From: JALORV01 sp963754065
GTDB taxonomy: Bacteria; Pseudomonadota; Gammaproteobacteria; Burkholderiales; Burkholderiaceae_F
Reading direction: 5' to 3'
Length of the DNA stretch: 64,000 nucleotides
Assembly (NCBI GenBank): GCA_963754065.1
Contig: CAVWFH010000020.1
Span: forward strand, 124,001 to 188,000
The position numbers were made by a program, and so were the translations under genes. The notes beneath the pieces were generated by a model. That model was not told where the DNA came from. It saw only the letters and a program-made list of their open reading frames with translations, and made no database searches. Position 1 is the stretch's first letter; the number at the start of each line of letters is the position of its first letter. Below, one piece after another: positions 52,075-60,426 of the stretch.

Positions 52075-52123
52075 GTCCCCGCGCCCGGCCGCCAGCGGCG
52101 GCCGGGCTCCTTTAGAGATCCCC

Positions 52124-52615
52124 ATGCATCGCCGTGTTGTCCTGTCCGCGCTGGCTGCCACGCTTGCCAGTGCGGCGATTCCCTCGCGCGCCGAAGTTCG
52201 TACGCCAATCCGCTGGAGCGACATCCGGCTGGTCGATGGTCGCACGCTCAAGGCGAGCGAACTCCAGGACCGCACCGTCGTCGTCGAGTTCTGGGCCAGC
52301 TGGTGTCCGTTCTGCATGAAGCAGAACCCCTTCATCGAGAAGCTGCATCGCCAGGCGGGCGGTGACAGCCTGCGTGTGCTGACCTTCACGATCGACAAGA
52401 CCGAGCAGGCGGCGCGCGACTACCTGGCCAAACACGACTACACCTTCGCGGCCGCCATGGCGGGACCGCAGTCGGAGGCGTGGTTCGGCCGTCGGCGCGG
52501 CCTGCCCGAGGTTCACGTCGTCGATCCTGCCGGCCGCATCGTGTTCAGCGAGATCGGCGAGATGTTCGAGGAAGACATCGCCGCGCTGGCGCGTTTTGCC
52601 GCCAGGGCCCCGTAG
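52124..52615 (+). CDS. TlpA-like thioredoxin, sox-associated
   Basis: A 163-residue thioredoxin-fold protein with an N-terminal signal (MHRRVVLSALAATLASAAIPSRA). The active-site motif is WASWCPFCMKQNPF (CPFC), followed by TFTIDKTEQAARDYL, which is TlpA/ResA-like. It probably keeps SoxYZ or SoxAX Cys reduced, or helps cytochrome c maturation. SoxS/SoxW-type proteins do this in other organisms. It lies between soxX and soxB. Confidence 0.85.
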   Translation: MHRRVVLSALAATLASAAIPSRAEVRTPIRWSDIRLVDGRTLKASELQDRTVVVEFWASWCPFCMKQNPFIEKLHRQAGGDSLRVLTFTIDKTEQAARDYLAKHDYTFAAAMAGPQSEAWFGRRRGLPEVHVVDPAGRIVFSEIGEMFEEDIAALARFAARAP

Positions 52616-52658
52616 TTCAGACGAGAAAACAGAGAGCAGACAGGAAGAGGTACGCACG

Positions 52659-54377
52659 ATGTCGATGGACCGACGTGAGTTCTTGCAGGTGCTGGCCGTC
52701 GCGGCCGCAGCCGGAATGCCGATCAGCGCACGCGATGCACTGGCCGCCACGCCCGCCAGCGCGAAGATGTACGAGCTTCCGCGCTTTGGCAACGTGCACC
52801 TGCTGCATTTCACCGACTGCCATGCGCAGCTGATGCCGATCTACTTCCGCGAGCCGAGCGTCAACCTCGGCATCGGCCCCGCCCGTGGCCAGCCACCGCA
52901 CCTGGTCGGCGAACATCTGCTGAAGCACTTCAGCATTGCGCGCGATACGCCCGAAGCGCACGCGTTTACCTTTCTCGACTTTGTCGAGGCGGCGAAGACC
53001 TATGGCAAGGTCGGCGGTTTCGCTCACCTCTCGACCCTGGTCAAGCGCATGAAGGCCGGGCGCCCGGGCGCGCTGCTGCTCGACGGCGGCGATACCTGGC
53101 AGGGATCGGCGACATCGCTGTGGACGAACGCGCAGGACATGGTCGACGCCTGCAAGCTGCTCGGTGTCGATGTGATGACTGCGCACTGGGAGATGACCTA
53201 CGGCCAGAAACGCGTGCTGGAGATCGTCGAGAAGGATTTCAAAGGCAAGATCGACTTCGTCGCGCAGAACATCAAGACGACGGATTTCGGCGACCAGGTC
53301 TTTGCGCCGTACACGCTGCGCGAGATGAACGGCGTGAAGGTCGCCATCATCGGGCAGGCGTTCCCGTACACGCCGATCGCCAATCCGCGTTACTTCGTTC
53401 CTGAATGGAGCTTCGGCATCCAGGACGAGAACATGCAGAAGATGGTCGACGAGGCGCGCGGCAAGGGCGCGCAGGTGGTCGTCGTCCTGTCGCACAACGG
53501 CATGGACGTCGACTTGAAGATGGCGTCGCGCGTGCGCGGCATCGATGCGATCCTCGGCGGTCATACGCACGACGGCGTGCCCCAGCCGACAATGGTGAAG
53601 AACTCCGGCGGCACGACGCTGGTCACCAACGCCGGCAGCAACGGCAAGTTCCTCGCGGTGCTCGACTTCGACGTCAAGGGCGGCAAGGTCGCGGACTTCC
53701 GCTACAAACTGCTGCCGGTATTCTCGAACGTCCTGCCCGCCGATGCAGACATGAGCGCCTTCATCCAGAAGGTGCGCGCGCCCTACGAGGGCAAGCTCGG
53801 CGAGAAGCTCGCGACGACCGAGGGCCTCTTGTACCGCCGCGGCAATTTCAACGGCACGTTCGATCAGCTGATCCTCGATGCGATGCTGGCCGTGAAGGGC
53901 GCCGAGATCGGTTTTTCGCCCGGATTCCGCTGGGGCACCAGCCTCTTGCCCGGCCAGGCGATCACGATGGAACACCTGATGGACCAGACCGCGGTCACCT
54001 ACCCGTACTCGACGGTCACCGACATGAGCGGCGAGATGATCAAGACCGTCCTCGAGGACGTCGCGGACAACCTGTTCAATCCGGACCCCTACCTGCAGCA
54101 GGGCGGGGACATGGTGCGAGTGGGCGGCCTGCAGTACACGATCGACCCCGCCGGGACCATGGGCGGACGCATCAGCGACATGAAGCTCAACGGTAAACCG
54201 ATCGAGCCCGGCAAGACCTACAAGGTGGCTGGCTGGGCGCCGGTCGCTGAAGGCGCCAAGGGCGAGCCGATCTGGGACGTGGTCGCCGGCTATCTGCGCG
54301 ACCGCAAGGTCGTTGCACCGGTACGTCTCAATCAGCCGGTCATCAAGGGCGTCGCGGGCAACCCCGGCATGGCTTGA
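52659..54377 (+). CDS. soxB: thiosulfohydrolase SoxB (5'-nucleotidase fold)
   Basis: A 572-residue dimanganese hydrolase that releases sulfate from SoxY-S-S-SO3. Twin-arginine signal DRREFLQVLAVAA (about 4-16). Metal motifs HFTDCHAQL, LDGGDTWQGS, SHNGMDVDL and GGHTHDGV and the C-terminal substrate domain (TAVTYPYSTVTDMSGEM) are intact. Length is family-like. ATG 52659 begins MSMDRREFL, and GGAAGAGG is the ribosome site. The thioredoxin gene follows by 10 bases. Confidence 0.96.
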   Translation: MSMDRREFLQVLAVAAAAGMPISARDALAATPASAKMYELPRFGNVHLLHFTDCHAQLMPIYFREPSVNLGIGPARGQPPHLVGEHLLKHFSIARDTPEAHAFTFLDFVEAAKTYGKVGGFAHLSTLVKRMKAGRPGALLLDGGDTWQGSATSLWTNAQDMVDACKLLGVDVMTAHWEMTYGQKRVLEIVEKDFKGKIDFVAQNIKTTDFGDQVFAPYTLREMNGVKVAIIGQAFPYTPIANPRYFVPEWSFGIQDENMQKMVDEARGKGAQVVVVLSHNGMDVDLKMASRVRGIDAILGGHTHDGVPQPTMVKNSGGTTLVTNAGSNGKFLAVLDFDVKGGKVADFRYKLLPVFSNVLPADADMSAFIQKVRAPYEGKLGEKLATTEGLLYRRGNFNGTFDQLILDAMLAVKGAEIGFSPGFRWGTSLLPGQAITMEHLMDQTAVTYPYSTVTDMSGEMIKTVLEDVADNLFNPDPYLQQGGDMVRVGGLQYTIDPAGTMGGRISDMKLNGKPIEPGKTYKVAGWAPVAEGAKGEPIWDVVAGYLRDRKVVAPVRLNQPVIKGVAGNPGMA

Positions 54378-54387
54378 CGTTCCCGTC

Positions 54388-54855
54388 ATGCGACGGCGCC
54401 ACCTCTTGTGCGCCGCTCTGCTGCTGCCCTGGAGGGCAGTGCAGGCGGCCGGCGAAGAATCGCTGCCGGCGGCGTCGAACCTGAAGCAACTCGGCGCTGA
54501 CAGCGTTCGCCTGAACGCTCCAATCGTGATCCTGTTCAGTACCCCGGGCTGCCCGTACTGTCTCGAGGTGCGGCGCAATTACCTTGCACCGCGGCTCGCG
54601 GGCGGTGGCACGCAATCCCTGATCCGCGAGATCGACATCACGAGCCGGGAGCGCGTCATCGACTTCGATGGCCGCGCGACGACGGAGGCGGACCTCGCCG
54701 AACGCTACGGCGTGCGCATGGTGCCGGTGGTGATGGCACTGGACAGCCGCGGGAAGCCAATCGGCGAGCCCTTGGTCGGACTGGATCGCTCGGGCTTCTA
54801 CGAGAGCTACCTGCAATCACTGCTGAGTCGGGCGCAATCGTCGCTGGGACGGTAG
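54388..54855 (+). CDS. secreted thioredoxin-like protein (SoxW/SoxS-like)
   Basis: A 155-residue secreted thioredoxin-fold protein (signal MRRRHLLCAALLLPWRAVQA). The active site is STPGCPYCLEVRRNYL (CPYC), like thioredoxin-like SoxW, and VRMVPVVMALD has the cis-Pro. It directly follows soxB by 10 bases and ends the sox operon. It probably reduces or repairs SoxY thiols. It differs from the TlpA-like protein upstream of soxB in its motif and size. Confidence 0.87.
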   Translation: MRRRHLLCAALLLPWRAVQAAGEESLPAASNLKQLGADSVRLNAPIVILFSTPGCPYCLEVRRNYLAPRLAGGGTQSLIREIDITSRERVIDFDGRATTEADLAERYGVRMVPVVMALDSRGKPIGEPLVGLDRSGFYESYLQSLLSRAQSSLGR

Positions 54856-54958
54856 CAGCGGTCCGACCACGCCTGCCGCCGAGCGGCTGCCGCGGCAAAG
54901 TTCGTCAAACACGACGGTTCCTGCGTTACCGTATCGGTGTTCGCACGGGGAGGTCGCC

Positions 54959-55447
54959 ATGCTGCGTGGATACATCGTTCTGCTGCTCTCGCTGGGGCTG
55001 CCCCTGTCTTCGCTGGCCCAGACCGCACGCAGCGAGCCGACGACGACGGCCGAGGTCTCGAAGTTCGTGATGGGCACACGGCTGGGCTACATCACCTGCA
55101 GCGAGAAGTACAAGACGTATCTCGAGAAGTGGGAGCTGTACGCGCTGATGACCGAGGGCCAGCGCGAGCCCAAAGGCACGCCGCCCACGGTCACCGACGT
55201 ATCCGACTGCATACACCAGACCTCACTGCGCGGAAACGCTCTGTACAAAGAGGCTGTCAAGAGTGCTGAAACACCCAAGGCGAAATCCGCCTTCAGCGAG
55301 TACATGGTGGCCTGGGACGGCGCGCTGAAATCCATCCGCAAGCCGGAGCGCGAAACCGTGCAACAGTATCGTGTGCGCCAGAAGAAGGTCGAGGAGCGCC
55401 TCGACGTGCTGCAATCCAGGCTGGAAACTGCCGCCCCCGGGGCGTGA
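54959..55447 (+). CDS. secreted protein of unknown function
   Basis: A 162-residue exported protein (signal MLRGYIVLLLSLGLPLSSLA). The mature part is helical and charged with two Cys (about 50 and 82) and no domain I recognise. GGGGAGG precedes the ATG. It overlaps the next gene by 4 bases (GTGA), so the two are probably co-translated. It sits about 100 bases after the sox operon; nothing visible links it to sulfur metabolism. Confidence 0.75.
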   Translation: MLRGYIVLLLSLGLPLSSLAQTARSEPTTTAEVSKFVMGTRLGYITCSEKYKTYLEKWELYALMTEGQREPKGTPPTVTDVSDCIHQTSLRGNALYKEAVKSAETPKAKSAFSEYMVAWDGALKSIRKPERETVQQYRVRQKKVEERLDVLQSRLETAAPGA

Positions 55448-56112
55448 GCTACATCGCCTGCGCCGTCTTCGCCCTCGCGACTTGGGCGCTGGCCGGCAAC
55501 GCAGGCGCGCAGACGCGCTGCCCCGACACCGGAGCTCTCGTCCACGCTAGCGACACCGCGGATGCACAGTCTGCGTGCCGCGCAGTGGCGGATACACAGG
55601 CGTTCCTCGCGACGCAGGGTCTCGATACTAGCCATGCGATCGAGATCCGCTTCGTCGAGGTGATGCCGGAGATCGTGGCCGGGCTGCCAGTGCTTGGCTG
55701 CTACGTGCGATCGGAACAAGTGATCTACGCCTTGTCGTTCGAGCAATGCCGCACACGTCGGCTGCCGCACGACATCGTGGTCGATCGCAACTTTCACCGC
55801 GCACTGGTCGTGCACGAAGTCGCGCATCGCATCGTCACGGCCAATGCTGGCCGCGAGCCGCTCAGCGCCGTGGCGCACGAGTACTTCGCGTATGTAACGA
55901 TGTTCGCAACGATGCCGGCGGAGCAGCGCGAGCAGGTGCTGCAGAGGATTCCTGGCGGCGGCTTCGATGCAGTCGTCGAGATCAACTTGACCACCTACCT
56001 CCTCAATCCAATGTTTTTCGGGGTGCAGGCCTATCGGCACTTCCTCAAGCCGGCCAATGGCCCGGTGTTTCTGCGGCGCGTGCTCGATCGGCAGGTGCTG
56101 GTCGAGGATTGA
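55444..56112 (+). CDS. secreted HExxH protein, possible metalloprotease
   Basis: A 222-residue exported protein starting at GTG 55444 (signal MSYIACAVFALATWALAGNAGA). It has the zinc motif HEVAH (124-128), with a Glu in AHEYFAY at 146, eighteen residues further, as a possible third ligand. Four other Cys (26, 45, 86, 102) lie in the mature part. It resembles the secreted DUF6639-like group, a name I give from memory. A peptidase role is inferred only from the motif. Its start overlaps the upstream gene's stop. Confidence 0.75.
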   Translation: MSYIACAVFALATWALAGNAGAQTRCPDTGALVHASDTADAQSACRAVADTQAFLATQGLDTSHAIEIRFVEVMPEIVAGLPVLGCYVRSEQVIYALSFEQCRTRRLPHDIVVDRNFHRALVVHEVAHRIVTANAGREPLSAVAHEYFAYVTMFATMPAEQREQVLQRIPGGGFDAVVEINLTTYLLNPMFFGVQAYRHFLKPANGPVFLRRVLDRQVLVED

Positions 56113-56261
56113 CTTGGACTGTCCGCATCAACTCGCACTCGCGCGTCACCGCATCGGGTACCGCCGGCGCCGGCGCGGATTGGTATCGTTCTCCATGCCA
56201 GGCTATTGTCAGCCGACACCAATCATGGACTTGCCTCCCGACCCCGACGAGACGCTCAACG

Positions 56262-57035
56262 ATGATCCGCTTCGCCTCCGTTACTCTGTTACTGGCCACT
56301 CTGATGGTCGGCTGTGCCACCGCGACGCCGACGCCTGACGTTGCCCCGCTGAACGGCACGGCGTGGGTGCTGTCCGCATTGCCGGGCCGCACGCTTCGGC
56401 CCGACGCAGCCGCGACGCTAAGCTTCGAGGCCGGGCGTGCCCAGGGCAGCGACGGCTGCAATCGCTTCGGCGTGCCGTACACGACCAAGGGATCGACGAT
56501 CGACCTGTCCGGCACCGGCATGTCGACGCAGATGGCCTGCCCGCCGGACGTGATGAAGCAGGCTGAGGCCTTCATGGCCGCCATGCGCAGCGCCAGGACC
56601 TATCGCATTGCCGAGGGCCAGTTGCAACTGCTCGGCGCCGATGGCGCTGTGGTGGCTACGCTTGCGGCCCAGTCAAAGCTACTGGCTGGCACGACCTGGA
56701 AGGTCACCGGGATCAACAATGGCCGCAACGCGCTCGTCAGCACGCTTGCCGGCACGACCTTGACGATGGCCTTTGCGGCCGACGGCAAGGTCGCGGGATC
56801 GGCCGGCTGCAATCAGTACACCACCCGCTACGACGCCGAAGGTTCAAAGTTCCGTTTCGGCGCGCCCGCGGCAACACGAAAGATGTGTCCTGGTGCGGGC
56901 GTGATGGAGCAGGAGCAGGCGTTCCTGAAGGCGCTGGAAGCGGTGAGAACCCTGCGCGTCGAGGGTAGCCGTCTCGAGTTCCGCGATGATCAGGGCGCGC
57001 TCCAGGTCACCGCAGCGCGTGACGGCAGCCACTAG
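56262..57035 (+). CDS. META-domain lipoprotein with two repeats
   Basis: A 257-residue lipoprotein (MIRFASVTLLLATLMVGC, Cys18) with two tandem META/HslJ-like domains. The first reads NGTAWVLSALPGRTL to MACPPDVMKQAEAFMAAM, and the second LAGTTWKVTGINNGRNAL to MCPGAGVMEQEQAFLKAL, each with the SDGCNRFGVPY / SAGCNQYTTRY Cys-Asn motif. HslJ in E. coli is linked to heat and novobiocin resistance; the molecular function is unknown. It begins about 150 bases after the HExxH gene. Confidence 0.85.
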   Translation: MIRFASVTLLLATLMVGCATATPTPDVAPLNGTAWVLSALPGRTLRPDAAATLSFEAGRAQGSDGCNRFGVPYTTKGSTIDLSGTGMSTQMACPPDVMKQAEAFMAAMRSARTYRIAEGQLQLLGADGAVVATLAAQSKLLAGTTWKVTGINNGRNALVSTLAGTTLTMAFAADGKVAGSAGCNQYTTRYDAEGSKFRFGAPAATRKMCPGAGVMEQEQAFLKALEAVRTLRVEGSRLEFRDDQGALQVTAARDGSH

Positions 57036-57070
57036 CGGCTGCCGCGCCGTCGGATCCCCTGGCACCCTCC

Positions 57071-57478
57071 ATGCCACTGATCGCCTACACCCTCGCCGAA
57101 GAAGAAGTCGAGCTGCAGGCGATACGCGCGCAAGGTGCCGGCGGGCAGAACGTCAACAAGGTCTCGAATGCGATCCATCTGCGCTTCGACATAGTCGCGT
57201 CGTCGCTGCCGGACGAACTCAAGCAGCGGCTGCTGTCACGGCGCGACCAACGGATCAGCGACGAAGGTGTCATCGTCATCAAGGCGCAGGCGTACCGCAG
57301 CCTGGAAAAGAATCGCGCGGAGGCACTGGCGCGCCTGCGGGCCGTGCTCGATGCCGCGGCCGAGATCCCGCGGACGCGCCGGCCCACGCGACCGACCTTG
57401 ACGTCCAAACGCAAGCGCGTCGAAACGAAAGTGCAACGGGGACAGGTGAAGGCACTTCGACGACGCGTGGTCGACTGA
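57071..57478 (+). CDS. arfB: alternative ribosome-rescue factor / peptidyl-tRNA hydrolase ArfB
   Basis: A 135-residue YaeJ-type release-factor relative that frees ribosomes stalled at the 3' end of non-stop mRNA. The catalytic GGQ is at 24-26 in QGAGGQNVNKVSNAIHLRFD. The C-terminal tail RKRVETKVQRGQVKALRRR is the basic segment that enters the mRNA channel. Length fits (140 in E. coli). It starts MPLIAYTLAEEEVELQAIR. It lies before the duplicated tRNA-Ser region. Confidence 0.95.
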   Translation: MPLIAYTLAEEEVELQAIRAQGAGGQNVNKVSNAIHLRFDIVASSLPDELKQRLLSRRDQRISDEGVIVIKAQAYRSLEKNRAEALARLRAVLDAAAEIPRTRRPTRPTLTSKRKRVETKVQRGQVKALRRRVVD

Positions 57479-57585
57479 GCGAGGCGCCCTCGGCCGAGGC
57501 TTTCCTGGAGCCTCCAGCTGCGACCGCCGACTTGCTCGGCCCGGGTCAAGTGGGGCGCGAATAAAACCGGCAGAATCCGTCCCCT

Positions 57586-57622
57586 GGAAGCGTGGCCGAG
57601 CGGTTGAAGGCACCGGTCTTGA
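57586..57622 (+). repeat. duplicate of the 5' half of tRNA-Ser(TGA)
   Basis: The 37 bases 57586-57622 are identical to tRNA-Ser(TGA) positions 1-37 (57736-57772), through the anticodon, exactly 150 bases upstream. About 25 bases before each copy are also similar. The copy lacks the 3' half, so it is not a working tRNA. A perfect hairpin AACCTGC / GCAGGTT (57660-57676) lies between the copies. Confidence 0.85.
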
Positions 57623-57735
57623 CAATGCGGCGCGTAGGCGGCGCGTTGCGTTGAAGGCTAACCTGCGCAGCAGGTTAAGCGCGCGCAGCGTGCGGCCGGA
57701 GACAAAACCGGCAAACCCGGCACAATCCGGTCTCT

Positions 57736-57825
57736 GGAAGCGTGGCCGAGCGGTTGAAGGCACCGGTCTTGAAAACCGGCAACGGGGCAACCCGTTCGTG
57801 AGTTCGAATCTCACCGCTTCCGCCA
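57736..57825 (+). tRNA. tRNA-Ser(TGA)
   Basis: A 90-nt class II tRNA with encoded CCA. Acceptor GGAAGCG / CGCTTCC, anticodon TGA at 57770-57772 on stem CCGGT / ACCGG, a long variable arm (CAACGGGGCAACCCGTT) and a T arm GAGTTCGAATCTC. It reads UCA/UCG/UCU codons. It is followed by the ABC ATPase gene after 13 bases. Confidence 0.96.
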
Positions 57826-57838
57826 ACTCCCATTCCGC

Positions 57839-59350
57839 ATGATTCCCCGCCTCAGCCTGCGCAACATCACCAAGCGCTACGGTGATGTCGTCGCCAACGA
57901 CGGCATCTCGCTTGACGTGGCACCGGGGGAGATCGTTGCCATCCTCGGCGAGAACGGGGCCGGCAAGAGCACGCTGATGAAGATCATCTACGGGATCGTG
58001 CACCCGGACGAAGGGCAGGTAGCCGTCGATGGCCGCGACGTGCGCATCGATAGCCCGGCGCACGCGCGCGCACTCGGCATCGCGATGGTGTTCCAGCACT
58101 TCGTGCTGTTCGACACGCTGACGGTCGCAGAGAACGTTGCGCTAGGCATCGGACCTGCGCCGATGGCAGAAGTCGGTGCGCGGCTGCGTGAACTATCTCG
58201 GCGCTACGACCTCGAGGTTGATCCGGACGAACGGGTCGACGACCTGTCGGTGGGCGAGCGCCAGCGCGTTGAGGTCCTGCGCGCGCTGATGTCGTCACCC
58301 AGGCTGCTGATCCTCGACGAGCCGACCTCGGTGCTCAAGCCGCAGGCGATCGAGCGCCTGTTCGTCACGCTCGAGCAGCTGGCTGCCGACGGCGTCAGCG
58401 TGGTGTTCATCAGCCACAAGCTCGACGAGATCCGGCGCCTGACGCACCGCTGCATCGTGTTGCGTAGCGGTCAACTGGTGGCAACCGTCGATCCGCGGGT
58501 CGAAAGCGAAGCCAGTCTCGCCCGTCTGATGATCGGCGCCGACCCTCCCACCATTGCCGCGCATGACTCGCCCCCGGGGGGCGTCGCGCTCTCAGTGCGG
58601 GGACTCGACACCGGACAGGTCGGCGAGCGGCAGCACTGGTTGCATTCGATCGATCTCGATGTGCGCGAGGGGGAAATCGTCGGCATCGCCGGGGTGTCAG
58701 GTAACGGCCAGGCAGCCCTGATGGCGGTGCTGTCAGGAGAGTGGACCGGGGCACGCGGAACGATTCGCTTGTTCGGCGAGGATGTCACGAAGGCTGCGGT
58801 GGCCGCGCGGCGCATACACGCAATGCGTTATGTGCCGGAAGACCGGCTCGGCCACGGAGCGGTCGCGGCGCTCTCATTGACGGAAAACCTAGTACTGACT
58901 CGCGAAGCCCTGCGGCCGCGTGGTGTCGTGCGCTGGCACGAGGCGCGGGCGACTGCCGCGCGCGTGATCGAACGCTTCGCCGTGCGGACGGCGGGGCCGG
59001 GCGCGACCGCGTCCAGCCTGTCGGGTGGCAACCTGCAGAAGTTCATCGTCGGGCGAGAGATCGAGCCAGGGCCGCGTGTGCTGCTCGTCAACCAGCCGAC
59101 CTGGGGGGTAGACGTCGGCGCGGCCGCGGCGATACGCAACGAACTGATCGCACTGCGTAGGTCCGGTTGCGCCATCCTGGTGGTTTCTGAAGATCTCGAC
59201 GAGCTGTTCGAGCTGAGCGACCGTCTGGTTGTCATCTCTCGGGGACGACTCTCGCCCGCCGTGAAGCCGGGCGACATCAGCGTGCAGGAGATCGGTCGCT
59301 GGATGTCGGGCCTGTGGCCGAATGCGGCGCAGGCGGGAGTCGCCGCGTGA
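57839..59350 (+). CDS. ABC transporter ATP-binding protein, double cassette (BMP/nucleoside type)
   Basis: A 503-residue protein with two ABC domains. First Walker A GENGAGKST (about 40-48) with signature LSVGERQR and Walker B LLILDEPTSVL; second cassette (about 255-500) with a degenerate Walker A GVSGNGQAAL, signature LSGGNLQKFIVGRE and LLVNQPTWGVDVG. This matches the ribose/nucleoside (YufO/NupO-like) group. The two permease genes follow with 4-base overlaps, and a BMP-type binding lipoprotein lies 3.9 kb further. Substrate is probably a nucleoside or purine. Confidence 0.9.
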   Translation: MIPRLSLRNITKRYGDVVANDGISLDVAPGEIVAILGENGAGKSTLMKIIYGIVHPDEGQVAVDGRDVRIDSPAHARALGIAMVFQHFVLFDTLTVAENVALGIGPAPMAEVGARLRELSRRYDLEVDPDERVDDLSVGERQRVEVLRALMSSPRLLILDEPTSVLKPQAIERLFVTLEQLAADGVSVVFISHKLDEIRRLTHRCIVLRSGQLVATVDPRVESEASLARLMIGADPPTIAAHDSPPGGVALSVRGLDTGQVGERQHWLHSIDLDVREGEIVGIAGVSGNGQAALMAVLSGEWTGARGTIRLFGEDVTKAAVAARRIHAMRYVPEDRLGHGAVAALSLTENLVLTREALRPRGVVRWHEARATAARVIERFAVRTAGPGATASSLSGGNLQKFIVGREIEPGPRVLLVNQPTWGVDVGAAAAIRNELIALRRSGCAILVVSEDLDELFELSDRLVVISRGRLSPAVKPGDISVQEIGRWMSGLWPNAAQAGVAA

Positions 59351-60426
59351 CGTTGCCGTTCGCGCTGGTGCCGCGCGCGCGGCCGTCAGGCCCGATGATG
59401 TGGGCGTCGCCATTGCTCGCGATCCTGCTGACGCTTCTTGCTGGCGCGCTGCTGTTCGCATCGATGGGACAGGACCCGCTGCAGGGACTGCGCGTGTTCC
59501 TGTGGGACCCGCTGTCGACGCAACGCGGCTGGTCCGAATTGGGGCTGAAGGCCACGCCGCTGATCCTGTGCGCGGTCGGGCTCGCGGTTTGCTTCCGCGC
59601 CAACGTCTGGAACATCGGCGCCGAGGGACAGCTGATCGCCGGCGCCATCGCCGGCGGCGGCATTGCGCTGCTGGCAACACGCGACAGCACGCGCACGATG
59701 GTGCCGGCGATCCTGGTCGCCGCCGCACTCGGCGGTGCGGCCTGGGCGGCGATCACCGCGTGGTTACGCGACCGCTTCAATGCGAACGAGATCCTCGTCA
59801 GCCTGATGCTGGTCTACGTGGCCCAGTTGCTGCTTGCGTGGCTGGTGCACGGCGTGTGGAGGGATCCGGAAGGTTTCGGTTTTCCGCAATCCAGGCTGTT
59901 CGAGTCCGCGGCGCGAATGCCGCTCGTGCTGCCCGGTACCCGACTCAACATCGGTTTCGTTCTGGCGCTGCTGTCCGCCGTGGCGCTGTGGCTGATGCTT
60001 GGGCGCCTGGTGATCGGCTTCCAGCTCAGGGTCGCGGGACTCGCTCCGCTGGCGGCGCGCTACGCTGGATTCTCCGAACGGCGCCTGCTGTGGTTTGCGT
60101 TGCTCTTCTCCGGCGCACTGGCGGGGATTGCAGGAGGAGTCGAAGCCACGGGGCCGGTCGGACAGTTGACGCCGACGATCTCTCCCGGCTACGGCTTTGC
60201 AGCCATCATCGTTGCGTTCGTCGGACGACTGCATCCGGTCGGCATCGTGCTGGCGTCGTTCGTGATGGCGCTCTTTTACATCGGCGGGGAACTGGCGCAG
60301 TCGCGGCTCGGATTGCCCTCGGCGCTGACGGGCGTGTACCAGGGACTGCTGCTCTTCTTCCTGCTCGCGTGCGACACACTGATCATGCATCGTGTCGTGC
60401 GACTCGCCCCGGCGGCGGCGCGATGA
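59347..60426 (+). CDS. ABC transporter permease 1 (nucleoside type)
   Basis: A 359-residue permease with about ten membrane segments. PLILCAVGLAVCFRANVWNIGAEGQ is the conserved cytoplasmic-loop start, GLAPLAARYAGFSERRLLW the coupling region, and ATGPVGQLTPTISPGYGFAAI the late conserved part, as in YufP/NupP. It starts at GTG 59347, overlapping the ATPase stop as GTGA. It ends with ATGA shared with the second permease. Confidence 0.9.
   Translation: MTLPFALVPRARPSGPMMWASPLLAILLTLLAGALLFASMGQDPLQGLRVFLWDPLSTQRGWSELGLKATPLILCAVGLAVCFRANVWNIGAEGQLIAGAIAGGGIALLATRDSTRTMVPAILVAAALGGAAWAAITAWLRDRFNANEILVSLMLVYVAQLLLAWLVHGVWRDPEGFGFPQSRLFESAARMPLVLPGTRLNIGFVLALLSAVALWLMLGRLVIGFQLRVAGLAPLAARYAGFSERRLLWFALLFSGALAGIAGGVEATGPVGQLTPTISPGYGFAAIIVAFVGRLHPVGIVLASFVMALFYIGGELAQSRLGLPSALTGVYQGLLLFFLLACDTLIMHRVVRLAPAAAR

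Noticed and set aside
57586..57735. A second complete tRNA-Ser gene
   Set aside because: After base 37 the sequence departs from tRNA and cannot form the variable or T arm or the 3' acceptor strand.
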